Source: Listeria aquatica FSL S10-1188
GTDB lineage: Bacteria > Bacillota > Bacilli > Lactobacillales > Listeriaceae
Direction of reading: 5' to 3'
Assembly: GCF_000525795.1 (NCBI RefSeq)
Contig: NZ_AOCG01000007.1
Location: 22,786 to 86,785, forward strand
Length of the DNA: 64,000 bases
Made by a program: the position numbers and the translations under genes. This document shows positions 28,199 through 36,622 of the stretch, one piece after another. A model generated the notes under the pieces. The model made no database searches, was not told where the DNA came from, and worked only from the letters and a program-made list of their open reading frames with translations. How positions within the stretch are numbered: position 1 is the stretch's first letter; the number at the start of each line of letters is the position of its first letter.

Positions 28199-30879
28199 AT
28201 GGCGAGTAGAAAAGAGGAAGTTTTAGCCTTCTTAGATGAGCTGAATCAAAAAAACGACTGCGGTTGACGTAGCTAGTAAACTCAACATGGATCGTGCCAA
28301 TGTCAGCCGTTATCTGAACGATTTGTTTAAAGAAAACAAGATCAAGAAGCTTCCAGGAAAACCTGTTTATTACGAAACTTTGAAAAATGCGCTTGCTGAA
28401 GCAAAACGCGAAAAAGGGGATGCAACGGCTTTTGATCGCTTGATCGGGTCGGATCAAAGTTTGAAGATCAGCATCCAGCAAGCGAAGGCGGCCATTCTTT
28501 ATCCGCCGAATGGTTTACACACTTTAATTTTAGGAAAAACGGGAACAGGGAAATCTCTTTTTGCCGAATGCATGTATGAATTTGCTCGCGAATCGGCGGT
28601 GATCCCGCAAGATGCCCCGTTTATTTCTTTTAACTGTGCCGATTACGCTCAAAACCCGCAACTTTTATTTGGGCATATTTTTGGTGTCGTAAAAGGTGCT
28701 TATACAGGTGCGGAAGAAACACGTGATGGGCTTCTTGCGCAGGCTGATGGTGGAATTTTGTTCTTAGATGAGATTCATCGCTTGCCGCCAGAAGGGCAAG
28801 AAATGTTGTTTACGTTTATTGATAAGGGAGAGTTCAGGCCGCTTGGAGAAAGCTCGAAAGTGCACCGCGCACAAGTCGAGATCATTGGTGCGACAACGGA
28901 ATCTCCAGATAATTTTTTACTTGAAACATTTACGCGGCGGATTCCCATGACGATTACTTTGCCGCAACTCGCTGAACGGAGCATGGAAGAGCGCTACCAG
29001 TTAGTGGAATTCTTTTTGAAGCAGGAAGCAAGGAGACTCAATCAGTCAATTCGTGTGCACCGGCAAGCTTTGATTGCGTTCTTGCTTTACCATGCAAGCG
29101 CAAACGTTGGGCAACTGCAACGCGATTTGAAACTTGCTTGTGCAAAGGCTTTCTTGCATTATAAGACAAAAGCTGCCAATTATATTTTGATTGAGCAAGA
29201 TGATTTACCCATTCATGTTCAAAAAGGTTTACTACACATGAAGGATGAACCAGAAAAACTAAATCGTTTAATCGATGTGAATAAGACGATTTTCAAATTT
29301 GCTGATGCGAGTGAACCGGGTCCAGATCTTGTAGTAGAAGTAGATGATGTTTATCAAGCGATTCAAGATCGCGCTGAGGAGTTGCTCAAAGAAGGGAAAG
29401 ATGGTAGCGAGCTTGAAGCGGAACTTTATGTAGATGTCGATCAATACTTTCATGATTACATGGAGCAACTCCCTACGCAACAGACTGCGAAAGAAATCAT
29501 TGATCCTGCTATTTGGGAGTTAACGGAAGCGGTTTATCACGTTGCGGAAAAACGGCTTGAGCGCAGTTATAATGATAAGATGAGGTTTGCTTTTGCGCTT
29601 CACTTGCAAAGTACAATTGAGCGGATTCGAGAGCAAAAGCACATTGTGCATCCGGATTTGAATAACGTTCGAAAAAAAATATCCGAAGGAATTCCAAGCG
29701 GCAATTGAGCTTTCAGCGATGATTGAGCAAGCGCTTCAAATTGAAATTCCCTTTGATGAAATAGGCTTTTTAACCATGTTCTTGACGGCTGAAGTGGTGG
29801 ATTCGATGTTTGTAAGCAGTGAAGCACAAGTGGAAGTTCTCGTATTGATGCATGGTCGAAGTACTGCAACAAGTATGGTTGAAACGGTCCAAGAGCTTCT
29901 TAGTATTGAAACGGGAACGGCCATTGATATGCCACTTACGATGGATGTCAAAACGATGTATGAAAAAGTGAAAAATCGTGTTTTGAAACTGGACCCGCAA
30001 AAAGGCTTGCTCATTTTATCCGACATGGGTTCTCTTGCTTCTTTTGGAAATATGTTGGTGGAAGAACTCGGGATTCGGACAAAAACAGTGACGATGACGA
30101 GCACGCCAGTTGTTTTAGAAGCAATTCGAAAAGCTTCACTCGGACGAGGGTTAGAGGATATTTATCAAAGCTGTCAGCAGCTATTTGAAAATAAATATAA
30201 AGCGCATGCGCTACGCGCTAAGCCGGTTAAAAATGCGGTTGTTTTGACTTGTTTTACGGGTGAAGGCGTTGCAGAACAGCTGCGGAAACGAATTGCCCCG
30301 ATTATTGATGAAAGTAAAGTGGAGATTATCATTTTACAATTCTTGCATAAGGATGCTTTCCGTGAACGGATCGATCAATTGAAAGAGGAATTCCATATTC
30401 TAGCAATTATGGGTTCTGTTGAGTTTGAATATCAGGATATCCCGTTTTTCAGTGCGTTAGAAGTCTTTTCTGATGATGGCTTGGATATTGCGAAGCGAAT
30501 TATCAGTGATGAAGTCCCTTATGAAAAATTGATTGCTTCTCTTTCGGGGAATCTTAAAGCAGTTGATTCTGTAGAGGATTTGGTTTACTTTTTGCGGAAG
30601 CTGATTTCGGAACTACAAATTCAATTGAATTTGATTCTTGAACCTGGCGTTGATATTGGGATGATTTTACACATGGCGTTCTTGATTGAGCGGATGCGTC
30701 TTGGAGCAGTTGACCGGGAATTTCCTGACTTGAACGAATTTGCTAAAAAGCACTTGGTGGAAATGCAAGTGACACAACAAATGATGGAAAATGTGGAACG
30801 TGAATATCAAATTACGGTTCCGCAATCTGAGATCGCGTATTTAACACAAATGATGCTCGCTAATCGAGTAGAAGCTTAA
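28199..30879 (+). CDS. LevR/ManR-type sigma-54 activator with PRD and PTS domains (two frameshifts)
   Basis: This activator opens sigma-54 promoters of PTS operons and is controlled by phosphorylation at PTS-regulated domains. In the joined 892-residue protein, an N-terminal helix-turn-helix precedes an AAA+ domain. Walker A (LGKTGTGKS) is near residue 112, the sigma-54 contact loop GAYTGA near 166 and Walker B (GGILFLDE) near 184. A first PRD, an EIIA(Man)-like domain ([10 protein letters not shown]), an EIIB-like domain with VLTCFTGEG and a second PRD follow. Breaks are at A runs 28248-28254 and 29672-29679, one extra A each. The sigma-54 promoter at 30958 is the likely target. The start is ATG 28199 after AAAGGAG. 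Confidence 0.9.
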
Positions 30880-30882
30880 ACT

Positions 30883-30911
30883 GTGAAGTGTGTAGCTTCT
30901 ACACACTTCAC
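30883..30911. repeat. 13-bp inverted repeat upstream of a sigma-54 promoter
   Basis: A perfect 13-bp repeat (30883-30895 and 30899-30911) with a 3-base loop lies 3 bases after the regulator stop. No T run follows, so a simple terminator is not certain. Its centre is about 60 bases upstream of the -24 element, a distance usual for an activator binding site. Confidence 0.7.
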
Positions 30912-30957
30912 CTTCTTGTAAAAAGAATCTAAAAACCTGGTGTGACGCTGTTTTCAT

Positions 30958-30973
30958 TGGCATAAAACTTGCA
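30958..30973 (+). promoter_or_regulatory. Sigma-54 (-24/-12) promoter
   Basis: TGGCATAAAACTTGCA keeps the GG and GC elements at the exact -24/-12 spacing of the consensus TGGCAC-N5-TTGC. It lies about 50 bases before the PTS IIB gene and just after a gene for a GAYTGA-type activator, which makes the call strong. Confidence 0.88.
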
Positions 30974-31021
30974 TTTAATATGAAATGAACAGTGAATCAT
31001 CATTGTTGGAGGTAAAAAAGC

Positions 31022-31336
31022 GTGAAAAAAATTATGTTAATTTGCTCTGCCGGCATGTCGTCGAGTTTGCTCGTGCAAAAAATGCAGGAAGAAATTGCGT
31101 TACAAAAACTGGATGCAGAGGTTCTTGCCGTTGCTGAAGCAGATGTTTCGAAGTACGTTTCAGAGGTTGATGTAGTTTTGCTTGCCCCGCAAGTGCGCTT
31201 TTTAGCAAAAGGACTTAAGCGCAAATTTGGTTCACGTGAGATTCCCGTCGAAATTATTGATGCGATTGATTATGGGACGATGGATGGCAAAAATGTTTTG
31301 AATCAAGCATATGCGATGATGGAAGAAAGGGATTAA
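31022..31336 (+). CDS. PTS IIB protein, lactose/cellobiose (lichenan) type
   Basis: The 104-residue protein has the IIB phosphorylation loop at its start, MLICSAGMSSSLLVQKM, where the Cys is the phosphoacceptor. The fold pattern matches the cellobiose/lichenan IIB family. It starts at GTG 31022 with GGAGGT 8-10 bases before. No IIA or IIC gene is adjacent, so it must work with components encoded elsewhere, or serve a regulatory role for the upstream activator. Confidence 0.9.
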   Translation: MKKIMLICSAGMSSSLLVQKMQEEIALQKLDAEVLAVAEADVSKYVSEVDVVLLAPQVRFLAKGLKRKFGSREIPVEIIDAIDYGTMDGKNVLNQAYAMMEERD

Positions 31337-31395
31337 GAGTTGCGTGGCGCTCAAACTTGTGCTAAAAAAACGTTCAAAGAGAGGATTTTTAGGTT

Positions 31396-32484
31396 ATGAG
31401 AAAATTAGGAATTTCGGTTTTTCCGCAACATGTACCACTTGAGGATTCGTTAAATTATGTGGAAATGGCAGCAAAATATGGTTTTAGTCGTATTTTTACA
31501 TGTTTAATCTCAGCAAATGATAAAGAAGAATTTGCGAAGCTTGAAAAAATTTGTAAGCGTGCGAATGAACTTGGATTTGAAGTAATTGCTGATGTAGATC
31601 CAACGGTTTTTGAATCTCTTAATATTACCTATAAAGAACTTGATCGTTTTAAAGAAATCGGTCTTGCTGGACTTCGATTAGATCTTGGTTTCTCAGGTTC
31701 TGAAGAAGCGGAAATGTCATTTGATGATAATGATTTGATGATTGAACTAAATATTAGTAACGGAACAAGTTATGTGAATAATATTTTGAGTTATGAAGCC
31801 AATCGAGCGAATATCATTGGTTGCCATAATTTCTATCCACGTCGCTACACGGCTTTGTCACGTGAACAATTCTTACGGACTAGTAAGCAATTTAAAGAAT
31901 TAAACTTGCGAACAGCCGCTTTTGTTTCTTCAAATGAAGGAGAATATGGGCCATGGTTTGTCGTAGATGGGGGACTTCCAACCCTTGAAGAACACCGCGG
32001 AATGGATATTGCGGTTCAAGCGAAAGATCTTTGGAATACAGGGCTTATTGATGATGTGATTGTTGGAAATATGTTTGCTTCTGAAGCGGAATTAAAAGCT
32101 TTGAGTGAACTAAATCGCAATGAACTTGAGCTTTCTGTTGAGTTTGTGGATGAAGCCACTGCTACTGAAAAAGAGCTCGTCTTGACACAAAAACATTTCA
32201 ATCGTGGTGATGTGTCTGCATATGTGATCCGTTCGACGATGACACGTGTGAATTACAAGCAGTATGATTTCGCACCCCATGACACGGTTTCGCTTGAATT
32301 AGGCGACGTGACGGTTGATAATAATGGCTATGAGCGTTATAAGGGCGAAATGCAAATCGCGCTTCAAGCGATGGAGAATTCAGGAAATACGAATGTTGTA
32401 GCACGGGTAGTGCCAGAAGAACGTTATTTACTTGAAACGATTCAACCTTGGCAACACTTCCGTTTGATTGAAAAAAACAAATGA
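31396..32484 (+). CDS. DUF871/MupG-family protein
   Basis: The 362-residue protein fits the DUF871 family: a TIM-barrel N-terminal domain (LGISVFPQHVPLEDSLNYV, FTCLISAND, GLRLDLGFSG) and a C-terminal cyclophilin-like domain (FNRGDVSAYVIRSTMTRVN). In Staphylococcus aureus a member of this family, MupG, is a 6-phospho-MurNAc glycosidase that works on PTS-imported MurNAc disaccharides. Here it follows a PTS IIB gene by 59 bases behind a sigma-54 promoter, so a phosphosugar substrate is likely, but its exact identity is inference. Confidence 0.85.
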   Translation: MRKLGISVFPQHVPLEDSLNYVEMAAKYGFSRIFTCLISANDKEEFAKLEKICKRANELGFEVIADVDPTVFESLNITYKELDRFKEIGLAGLRLDLGFSGSEEAEMSFDDNDLMIELNISNGTSYVNNILSYEANRANIIGCHNFYPRRYTALSREQFLRTSKQFKELNLRTAAFVSSNEGEYGPWFVVDGGLPTLEEHRGMDIAVQAKDLWNTGLIDDVIVGNMFASEAELKALSELNRNELELSVEFVDEATATEKELVLTQKHFNRGDVSAYVIRSTMTRVNYKQYDFAPHDTVSLELGDVTVDNNGYERYKGEMQIALQAMENSGNTNVVARVVPEERYLLETIQPWQHFRLIEKNK

Positions 32485-32489
32485 TATCT

Positions 32490-32530
32490 AAGCCCGTCTT
32501 GTTTACTTAGCGAATGAGACGGGCTTTATT
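32490..32530 (+). terminator. Terminator after the mupG-like gene
   Basis: AAGCCCGTCT pairs with AGACGGGCTT (10 bp) with a 17-base loop and a short T-rich tail. Confidence 0.75.
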
Positions 32531-32613
32531 TAATAGGATACACTAGCAATCATCTATCCATTCATTGTGCTTGTTTTTGGGTTAACAAAGCGATTTTTTT
32601 AAGGAGGAGAAAT

Positions 32614-33042
32614 ATGAAGCCTAAAGTTGGATTTATTTGTGTGCACAACTCTTGCCGTAGTCAAATGGCGGAAGCGCTCGGGAAATGGCTAGCAAGTGAG
32701 ACTTTTGAAAGCTTTTCCGCAGGAACCGAAAGTGTCCCTAAAATCAACGAAGATGCTATACAAACGATTTATGATCTATATCAATTTGATATGTCACAAC
32801 AAAGGTCAAAAACATTAGAAACCATTCCAGAAGTGGATATCGTGATTACAATGGGGTGTAATGTGCAATGTCCGCAAGTCAAATGTAGTCACCGTGAGGA
32901 CTGGGGACTTGATGATCCTACGGGTAAGAGTCAAACAGAGTTCGAAAGGACTGCAAAAACAATCGAGAAAAAAGTTTTAGATTTAAAAAGACGAATCGAA
33001 ACGGGCAAGATTGATTATGAGAATCCTAAGGTTAGAAACTAA
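32614..33042 (+). CDS. arsC: Arsenate reductase, thioredoxin-coupled ArsC family
   Basis: ArsC reduces arsenate to arsenite. The 142-residue protein has the low-molecular-weight phosphatase loop CVHNSCR (Cys9-x5-Arg15) and a later redox cysteine group with Cys82, Cys86 and Cys91 in MGCNVQCPQVKC. The DWGLDDPTGK segment carries the catalytic Asp-Pro. No arsB, arsR or acr3 gene is nearby, so it is an isolated member of an ars system. It has a strong AAGGAGGAG site and its own terminator overlapping its stop. Confidence 0.92.
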   Translation: MKPKVGFICVHNSCRSQMAEALGKWLASETFESFSAGTESVPKINEDAIQTIYDLYQFDMSQQRSKTLETIPEVDIVITMGCNVQCPQVKCSHREDWGLDDPTGKSQTEFERTAKTIEKKVLDLKRRIETGKIDYENPKVRN

Positions 33043-33057
33043 CCTTAGGATTCTTTA
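33021..33057 (+). terminator. Terminator overlapping the arsC stop
   Basis: A perfect 15-bp repeat (33021-33035 and 33039-33053) with loop AAA begins inside the last codons of arsC, followed by TTTA. Confidence 0.85.
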
Positions 33058-33211
33058 CTACTGAGTGCTGAAAAAAGCTTTCGAGTTTCTTTGATATGAT
33101 AGAATAGAATGGAGCTATTTTTAATTTTACATATCCTACAAATGGAACGTGGAATAAGTGGGGGGAATTCGTTTTAACTTAAGATCGATTAACCACAAGG
33201 AGGGAAATGAT

Positions 33212-33751
33212 GTGAAAAGGTATATCGCTTTGCTGCGAGGAATCAATGTAAGCGGCAAAAATAAAATAGTCATGACGGAATTAAAAACAGGATTTGAAGA
33301 ACTTGACTTTGTTGAGGTTACAACGCATCTAAATAGTGGAAATGTGATTTTTTCCAGTAGACTTGAAGACACACTACTACTTGCTAAAAATATAAAATCA
33401 ATGATTAAAAATAAGTTTAACTTAGAATTACCTGTTCATGTCCTTTTACAAGAAGAACTAAAGGAAATTATTGAAAATGCGCCTGATTGGTGGGGAAATG
33501 CGGATAAGGCCATCTACGACAATTTGATTTTTCTCTTGTTCCCTTTAGTTTATGAGACGTTTTACGATGAAATGGGGAGTCCTAAAGTCGAGTTTGAGAA
33601 AATACATCATCATAAAAATGTTGTTTTCTGGTCATTCAGTCGAAAAGACTATCAGAAAACAAATTGGTGGTCAAAAACTGCCAACTCGAATGTAAAAAAT
33701 AAGATCACTATTCGTACAGCGAATACGGTTAGAAGAATAGCGGGAATGTGA
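33212..33751 (+). CDS. DUF1697 family protein
   Basis: The 179-residue protein begins with the DUF1697 hallmark YIALLRGINVSGKNKI, continues with HLNSGNVIFSS and ends with TIRTANTVRRIAGM. The family is widespread and has no established function. GTG 33212 is chosen because AAGGAGGG is about 8 bases upstream. It lies between arsC and tRNA-Arg, a region that looks accessory. A weak hairpin terminator follows. Confidence 0.88.
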   Translation: MKRYIALLRGINVSGKNKIVMTELKTGFEELDFVEVTTHLNSGNVIFSSRLEDTLLLAKNIKSMIKNKFNLELPVHVLLQEELKEIIENAPDWWGNADKAIYDNLIFLLFPLVYETFYDEMGSPKVEFEKIHHHKNVVFWSFSRKDYQKTNWWSKTANSNVKNKITIRTANTVRRIAGM

Positions 33752-33793
33752 TTAGAAAAGCTTGTCTTAAAGACTCGAAAATGTAGACGAATA

Positions 33794-33823
33794 AAATAAG
33801 ACCGCTTTTTTGGCTTATTTTTG
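33794..33823 (+). terminator. Possible terminator after the DUF1697 gene
   Basis: AATAAGACC pairs with GGCTTATT with one bulged base, followed by five T. Confidence 0.55.
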
Positions 33824-33885
33824 TGTAACGCTACATAATGTTAAAAATTAAAATCCGAAGCCTCAGCCCCATTTCAGCCCCAAAC
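33824..33885. other. Non-coding stretch with a short GC-rich direct repeat
   Basis: Between the DUF1697 terminator and the tRNA terminator no gene is seen. The octamer CAGCCCCA occurs twice at 33864-33882, three bases apart, in otherwise AT-rich sequence. On the minus strand it reads as short GGGGCTG steps. Nothing else can be assigned. Confidence 0.4.
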
Positions 33886-33918
33886 AACAAAAAACGAGCT
33901 CGATAAAAATCGAAACTC
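33886..33918 (-). terminator. Terminator of tRNA-Arg
   Basis: On the minus strand, GAGTTTCGAT and ATCGAGCTC pair with one mismatch around a T loop and are followed by six T. It lies about 35 bases past the tRNA 3' end. Confidence 0.65.
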
Positions 33919-33952
33919 ATTCTCGCGTCATCTATTAGAACTTTAAAATAAA

Positions 33953-34024
33953 CGTCCCCTGTAGGAATCGAACCTACAACTAAACCTTAGGAGGGTCTTG
34001 TAATATCCATTTTACTAAGGGGAC
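33953..34024 (-). tRNA. tRNA-Arg, anticodon CCU
   Basis: The minus strand folds as a full cloverleaf. A 7-bp acceptor stem (GTCCCCT with AGGGGAC), the T arm GGTTCGATTCC, and an anticodon loop CTCCTAA with anticodon CCT are visible. It reads AGG arginine codons. No CCA is encoded after the discriminator base. Confidence 0.95.
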
Positions 34025-34099
34025 AAGATGAATGAACGTTTCAGGCAAAAAGAAGCCCAACGGTTTTATTCTAGCAAAATTCCCCATTTTTTTCAAATA

Positions 34100-34133
34100 A
34101 AAGACCGCTAAATCAACGTTAGCGGTCTTTTTA
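34100..34133. terminator. Terminator after mreBH
   Basis: A perfect 12-bp hairpin (34100-34111 and 34119-34130) with a 7-base loop and T runs on both strands sits immediately past the mreBH stop. Confidence 0.88.
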
Positions 34134-35129
34134 TTATTTGGAGATCATTTTGACATAATCAAGTGATTTGCCAGTTCCAATTGCTACGGATTTAAGCGGT
34201 TCTGGCGCCATATGTACGGGAACATCGATCCGCTCAACTAGCCATTCTTTAAATCCTTGGATAAGTGCTCCGCCCCCTGTAAGTACGATACCTCGATCAA
34301 CAATGTCCCCACTAAGTTCAGCTGGGCATTTTTCAAGTGTGAGACGAATTGCTTCGAGAACGCGTTCAAGCAATTCCTCAATTGCACTTTGAATTTCATT
34401 GGAGGAGATTGTGACAGTTTCTGGAAGACCAGTTACAAGATCACGTCCACGAATTTCTGCTTTAAGTTCTGCATGCGGAACTGGTGCATAGGCAAGTTCT
34501 TTTTTCACTCGCTCTGAAGTAGCTTCACCAATTAATAAATTATATTCTTTACGAATATAGTTAATAATTTCTTCATCAATGTGATCGCCCCCAGTTCTTA
34601 TGGAAGTACTTGAAACAACGCCTCCGTAAGAAATAATAGCGATTTCTGTCGTTCCCCCGCCAATATCAACTACTGTATTAGCAACAGGTTCAGAAACTGG
34701 AAGATCTGCGCCAATCGCAGCTGCTACGGGCTCTTCCATCAAAACTACAGATTTTGCTCCAACCGCTTGCACGGCATCGCTAATTGCACGGCGTTCTACA
34801 GAAGTAGCGCCACTTGGTGTTGAGACGACGACATTGGGTTTACGAAAACTTCCTTCAGAAGCATTGATGCGCTTCATAATTTGTTGAAGTAAACCGCTCG
34901 TTACGTCAAAATCGGCAATTACGCCTTCACGCATTGGGCGGACGATTGCAATATTCGCAGGTGTTTTTCCCATCATTTCTTTTGCTTCATGTCCAAAAGC
35001 AAGGACATCATTCGTGTTTGTATCAACCGCCACAACGGATGGTTCATCTAAGATAATTCCCTTTTCTTGGTTGTAAACTAAGATATTGGCCGTTCCTAAG
35101 TCAATACCGATTGTAGTAGTTCCAAACAT
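34134..35129 (-). CDS. mreBH: Rod-shape protein of the MreB family, MreBH-like
   Basis: This actin-like ATPase forms filaments under the membrane and guides cell-wall synthesis; MreBH helps place autolysins in Bacillus. The 331-residue protein has phosphate loop 1 ([12 protein letters not shown]), phosphate loop 2 ([12 protein letters not shown]) and the adenosine motif ([13 protein letters not shown]). The start [19 protein letters not shown] and the sequence [11 protein letters not shown] are closer to MreBH than to Mbl or MreB of Bacillus, from memory. It is a single gene. Confidence 0.9.
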   Translation of the reverse strand: MFGTTTIGIDLGTANILVYNQEKGIILDEPSVVAVDTNTNDVLAFGHEAKEMMGKTPANIAIVRPMREGVIADFDVTSGLLQQIMKRINASEGSFRKPNVVVSTPSGATSVERRAISDAVQAVGAKSVVLMEEPVAAAIGADLPVSEPVANTVVDIGGGTTEIAIISYGGVVSSTSIRTGGDHIDEEIINYIRKEYNLLIGEATSERVKKELAYAPVPHAELKAEIRGRDLVTGLPETVTISSNEIQSAIEELLERVLEAIRLTLEKCPAELSGDIVDRGIVLTGGGALIQGFKEWLVERIDVPVHMAPEPLKSVAIGTGKSLDYVKMISK

Positions 35130-35252
35130 TTCAACACCACTTTCTATTTTTACACTTATTTTTACAGTTACAAAATATGTCTGTTATTTTTTCCCTGCTT
35201 TGTCTAATTTAAACGAAAATCACAGAAATGACAAGAATTTGTTAACTAAATG

Positions 35253-35280
35253 AAAAATGAGCACTCAGATAGAGTGCTCA
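35253..35280 (-). terminator. Terminator of the MFS gene
   Basis: TGAGCACTC and GAGTGCTCA form a 9-bp stem; on the minus strand it ends in five T. The arm on the gene side overlaps the last codons. Confidence 0.85.
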
Positions 35281-36533
35281 GATCGTGAACTGTTTTCATA
35301 TTTGACATACATAATATAATAGATGATTCCGCTTAAGAATGCGAGTAACGCAATGAGCGAAAAGGTGAAAAAATATCCGATTGCTGCAGAGAGCGTAATC
35401 GCAAGTGGTGCAATTACTTTTCCAAGGTTATATCGCAAACCAGCGGCGGAAAAATACATTGCTCGCTTGTCTTCTGGTGCTAATTTTGAAACAAAGTTTT
35501 GCTGAATCCCAACTGTCATAAGCTCAGCAAAACTATAGAGAATAATAGCTACAATGGCTCCGTAAGGGGTTGCGATGGCGGCAAAAAGAAAGAGCGCTAT
35601 ACCGAAAAGAAAGGAAGAGTTCATAAATACAAATTTTTCCTGATAGCGACTCATCATTCGCGTTACAAAAACGGTAAGTGCAGCCACGAAAAAACCATTA
35701 ATCGAGACAATGAATCCGAAAAGTTGTTCGCCTGTTAACGAAATCCCAAGCACCATGGAATTGCCAATTTTTTCTTTAATAAAAAGTGGGAAAAGCAAGT
35801 CAAGTTGCATCGTTGCTTGAGCAATAATGATCCCGGCTAAAATGTAAAGAAAGAAAATTTTATCTTTAAAAATAAGGGTATAGTTTTTGATTTGCTCCAC
35901 GATAACAGAGCCAAGTGATTTGCTACTTTGCGCTTTTCGTAGTTCGGGATTTAAGGCAAGCGGTGCCGTTTCGTGCCCAAACTTTTGCAATAAAATAAGC
36001 AAAACAAGATCGAAAAAGGCGATCGCCAGTAATGTTTCAACTGTAAAGTCATGAAAGACAATCGAACCAAGGATAGGCCCAACAACAACGGCCACGTTGA
36101 CCATCATATAGAAAATGGAGTAAACATGACTTCGGTGTCTTGGATCAACAACGTCGGCGATCATCGCTTGACTGGCGGGTTGATAAAATGACATGAAAAT
36201 ACTTGCAAGCGTGAAGCCTGCAAAAGACAGGTAAGGGGAATGCATAAAAGATGTGGCGCCGAGAGCGAAAATTAAGAAGCCAACTCCTTCACCAATTACC
36301 GAAATGCTCATCATCCGTTTCCTGCCATAAGTATCTGCAAAATAGCCACCAAAAAGGGCAGTAATAACTGCTAAAATTTGTGAAAATATAAGTAACATGC
36401 TTGTTAATGCGCGTCCAATCGAATCCGAAAAATAAAGCGTCAGAAAGGGAAAGACCGTCCAAAAAGAAATATCGAGCAGTGCTTCCCCAAATAGACGCAC
36501 TTTTAAATTGATGTCCCAATCTCTAAATTTCAT
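35265..36533 (-). CDS. Major facilitator superfamily exporter, MDR type
   Basis: The 422-residue protein has about twelve hydrophobic segments. The MFS motif A region reads as GGYFADTYGRKRMMSISV after helix 2. A central hydrophilic loop follows helix 6, as in drug-type exporters such as YfmO and YdgK. No regulator is adjacent. Substrates cannot be predicted. The intact frame starts at ATG 36533 with GAAGGTAT upstream. Confidence 0.85.
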   Translation of the reverse strand: MKFRDWDINLKVRLFGEALLDISFWTVFPFLTLYFSDSIGRALTSMLLIFSQILAVITALFGGYFADTYGRKRMMSISVIGEGVGFLIFALGATSFMHSPYLSFAGFTLASIFMSFYQPASQAMIADVVDPRHRSHVYSIFYMMVNVAVVVGPILGSIVFHDFTVETLLAIAFFDLVLLILLQKFGHETAPLALNPELRKAQSSKSLGSVIVEQIKNYTLIFKDKIFFLYILAGIIIAQATMQLDLLFPLFIKEKIGNSMVLGISLTGEQLFGFIVSINGFFVAALTVFVTRMMSRYQEKFVFMNSSFLFGIALFLFAAIATPYGAIVAIILYSFAELMTVGIQQNFVSKLAPEDKRAMYFSAAGLRYNLGKVIAPLAITLSAAIGYFFTFSLIALLAFLSGIIYYIMYVKYENSSRSEHSI

Positions 36534-36622
36534 GCATATACCTTCTTTCGTTCAGTTTTCGCTTTCTCTAAAGAAGAAAATGTAACGAAATGCACGGCAT
36601 ATATGTTCAGTGAAAAAAGGAA

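Noticed and set aside
33953..34024. Prophage or integrative element at tRNA-Arg
   Set aside because: No integrase, recombinase, phage or conjugation gene was found on either side; only two accessory-looking genes and a short GC-rich repeat are present.
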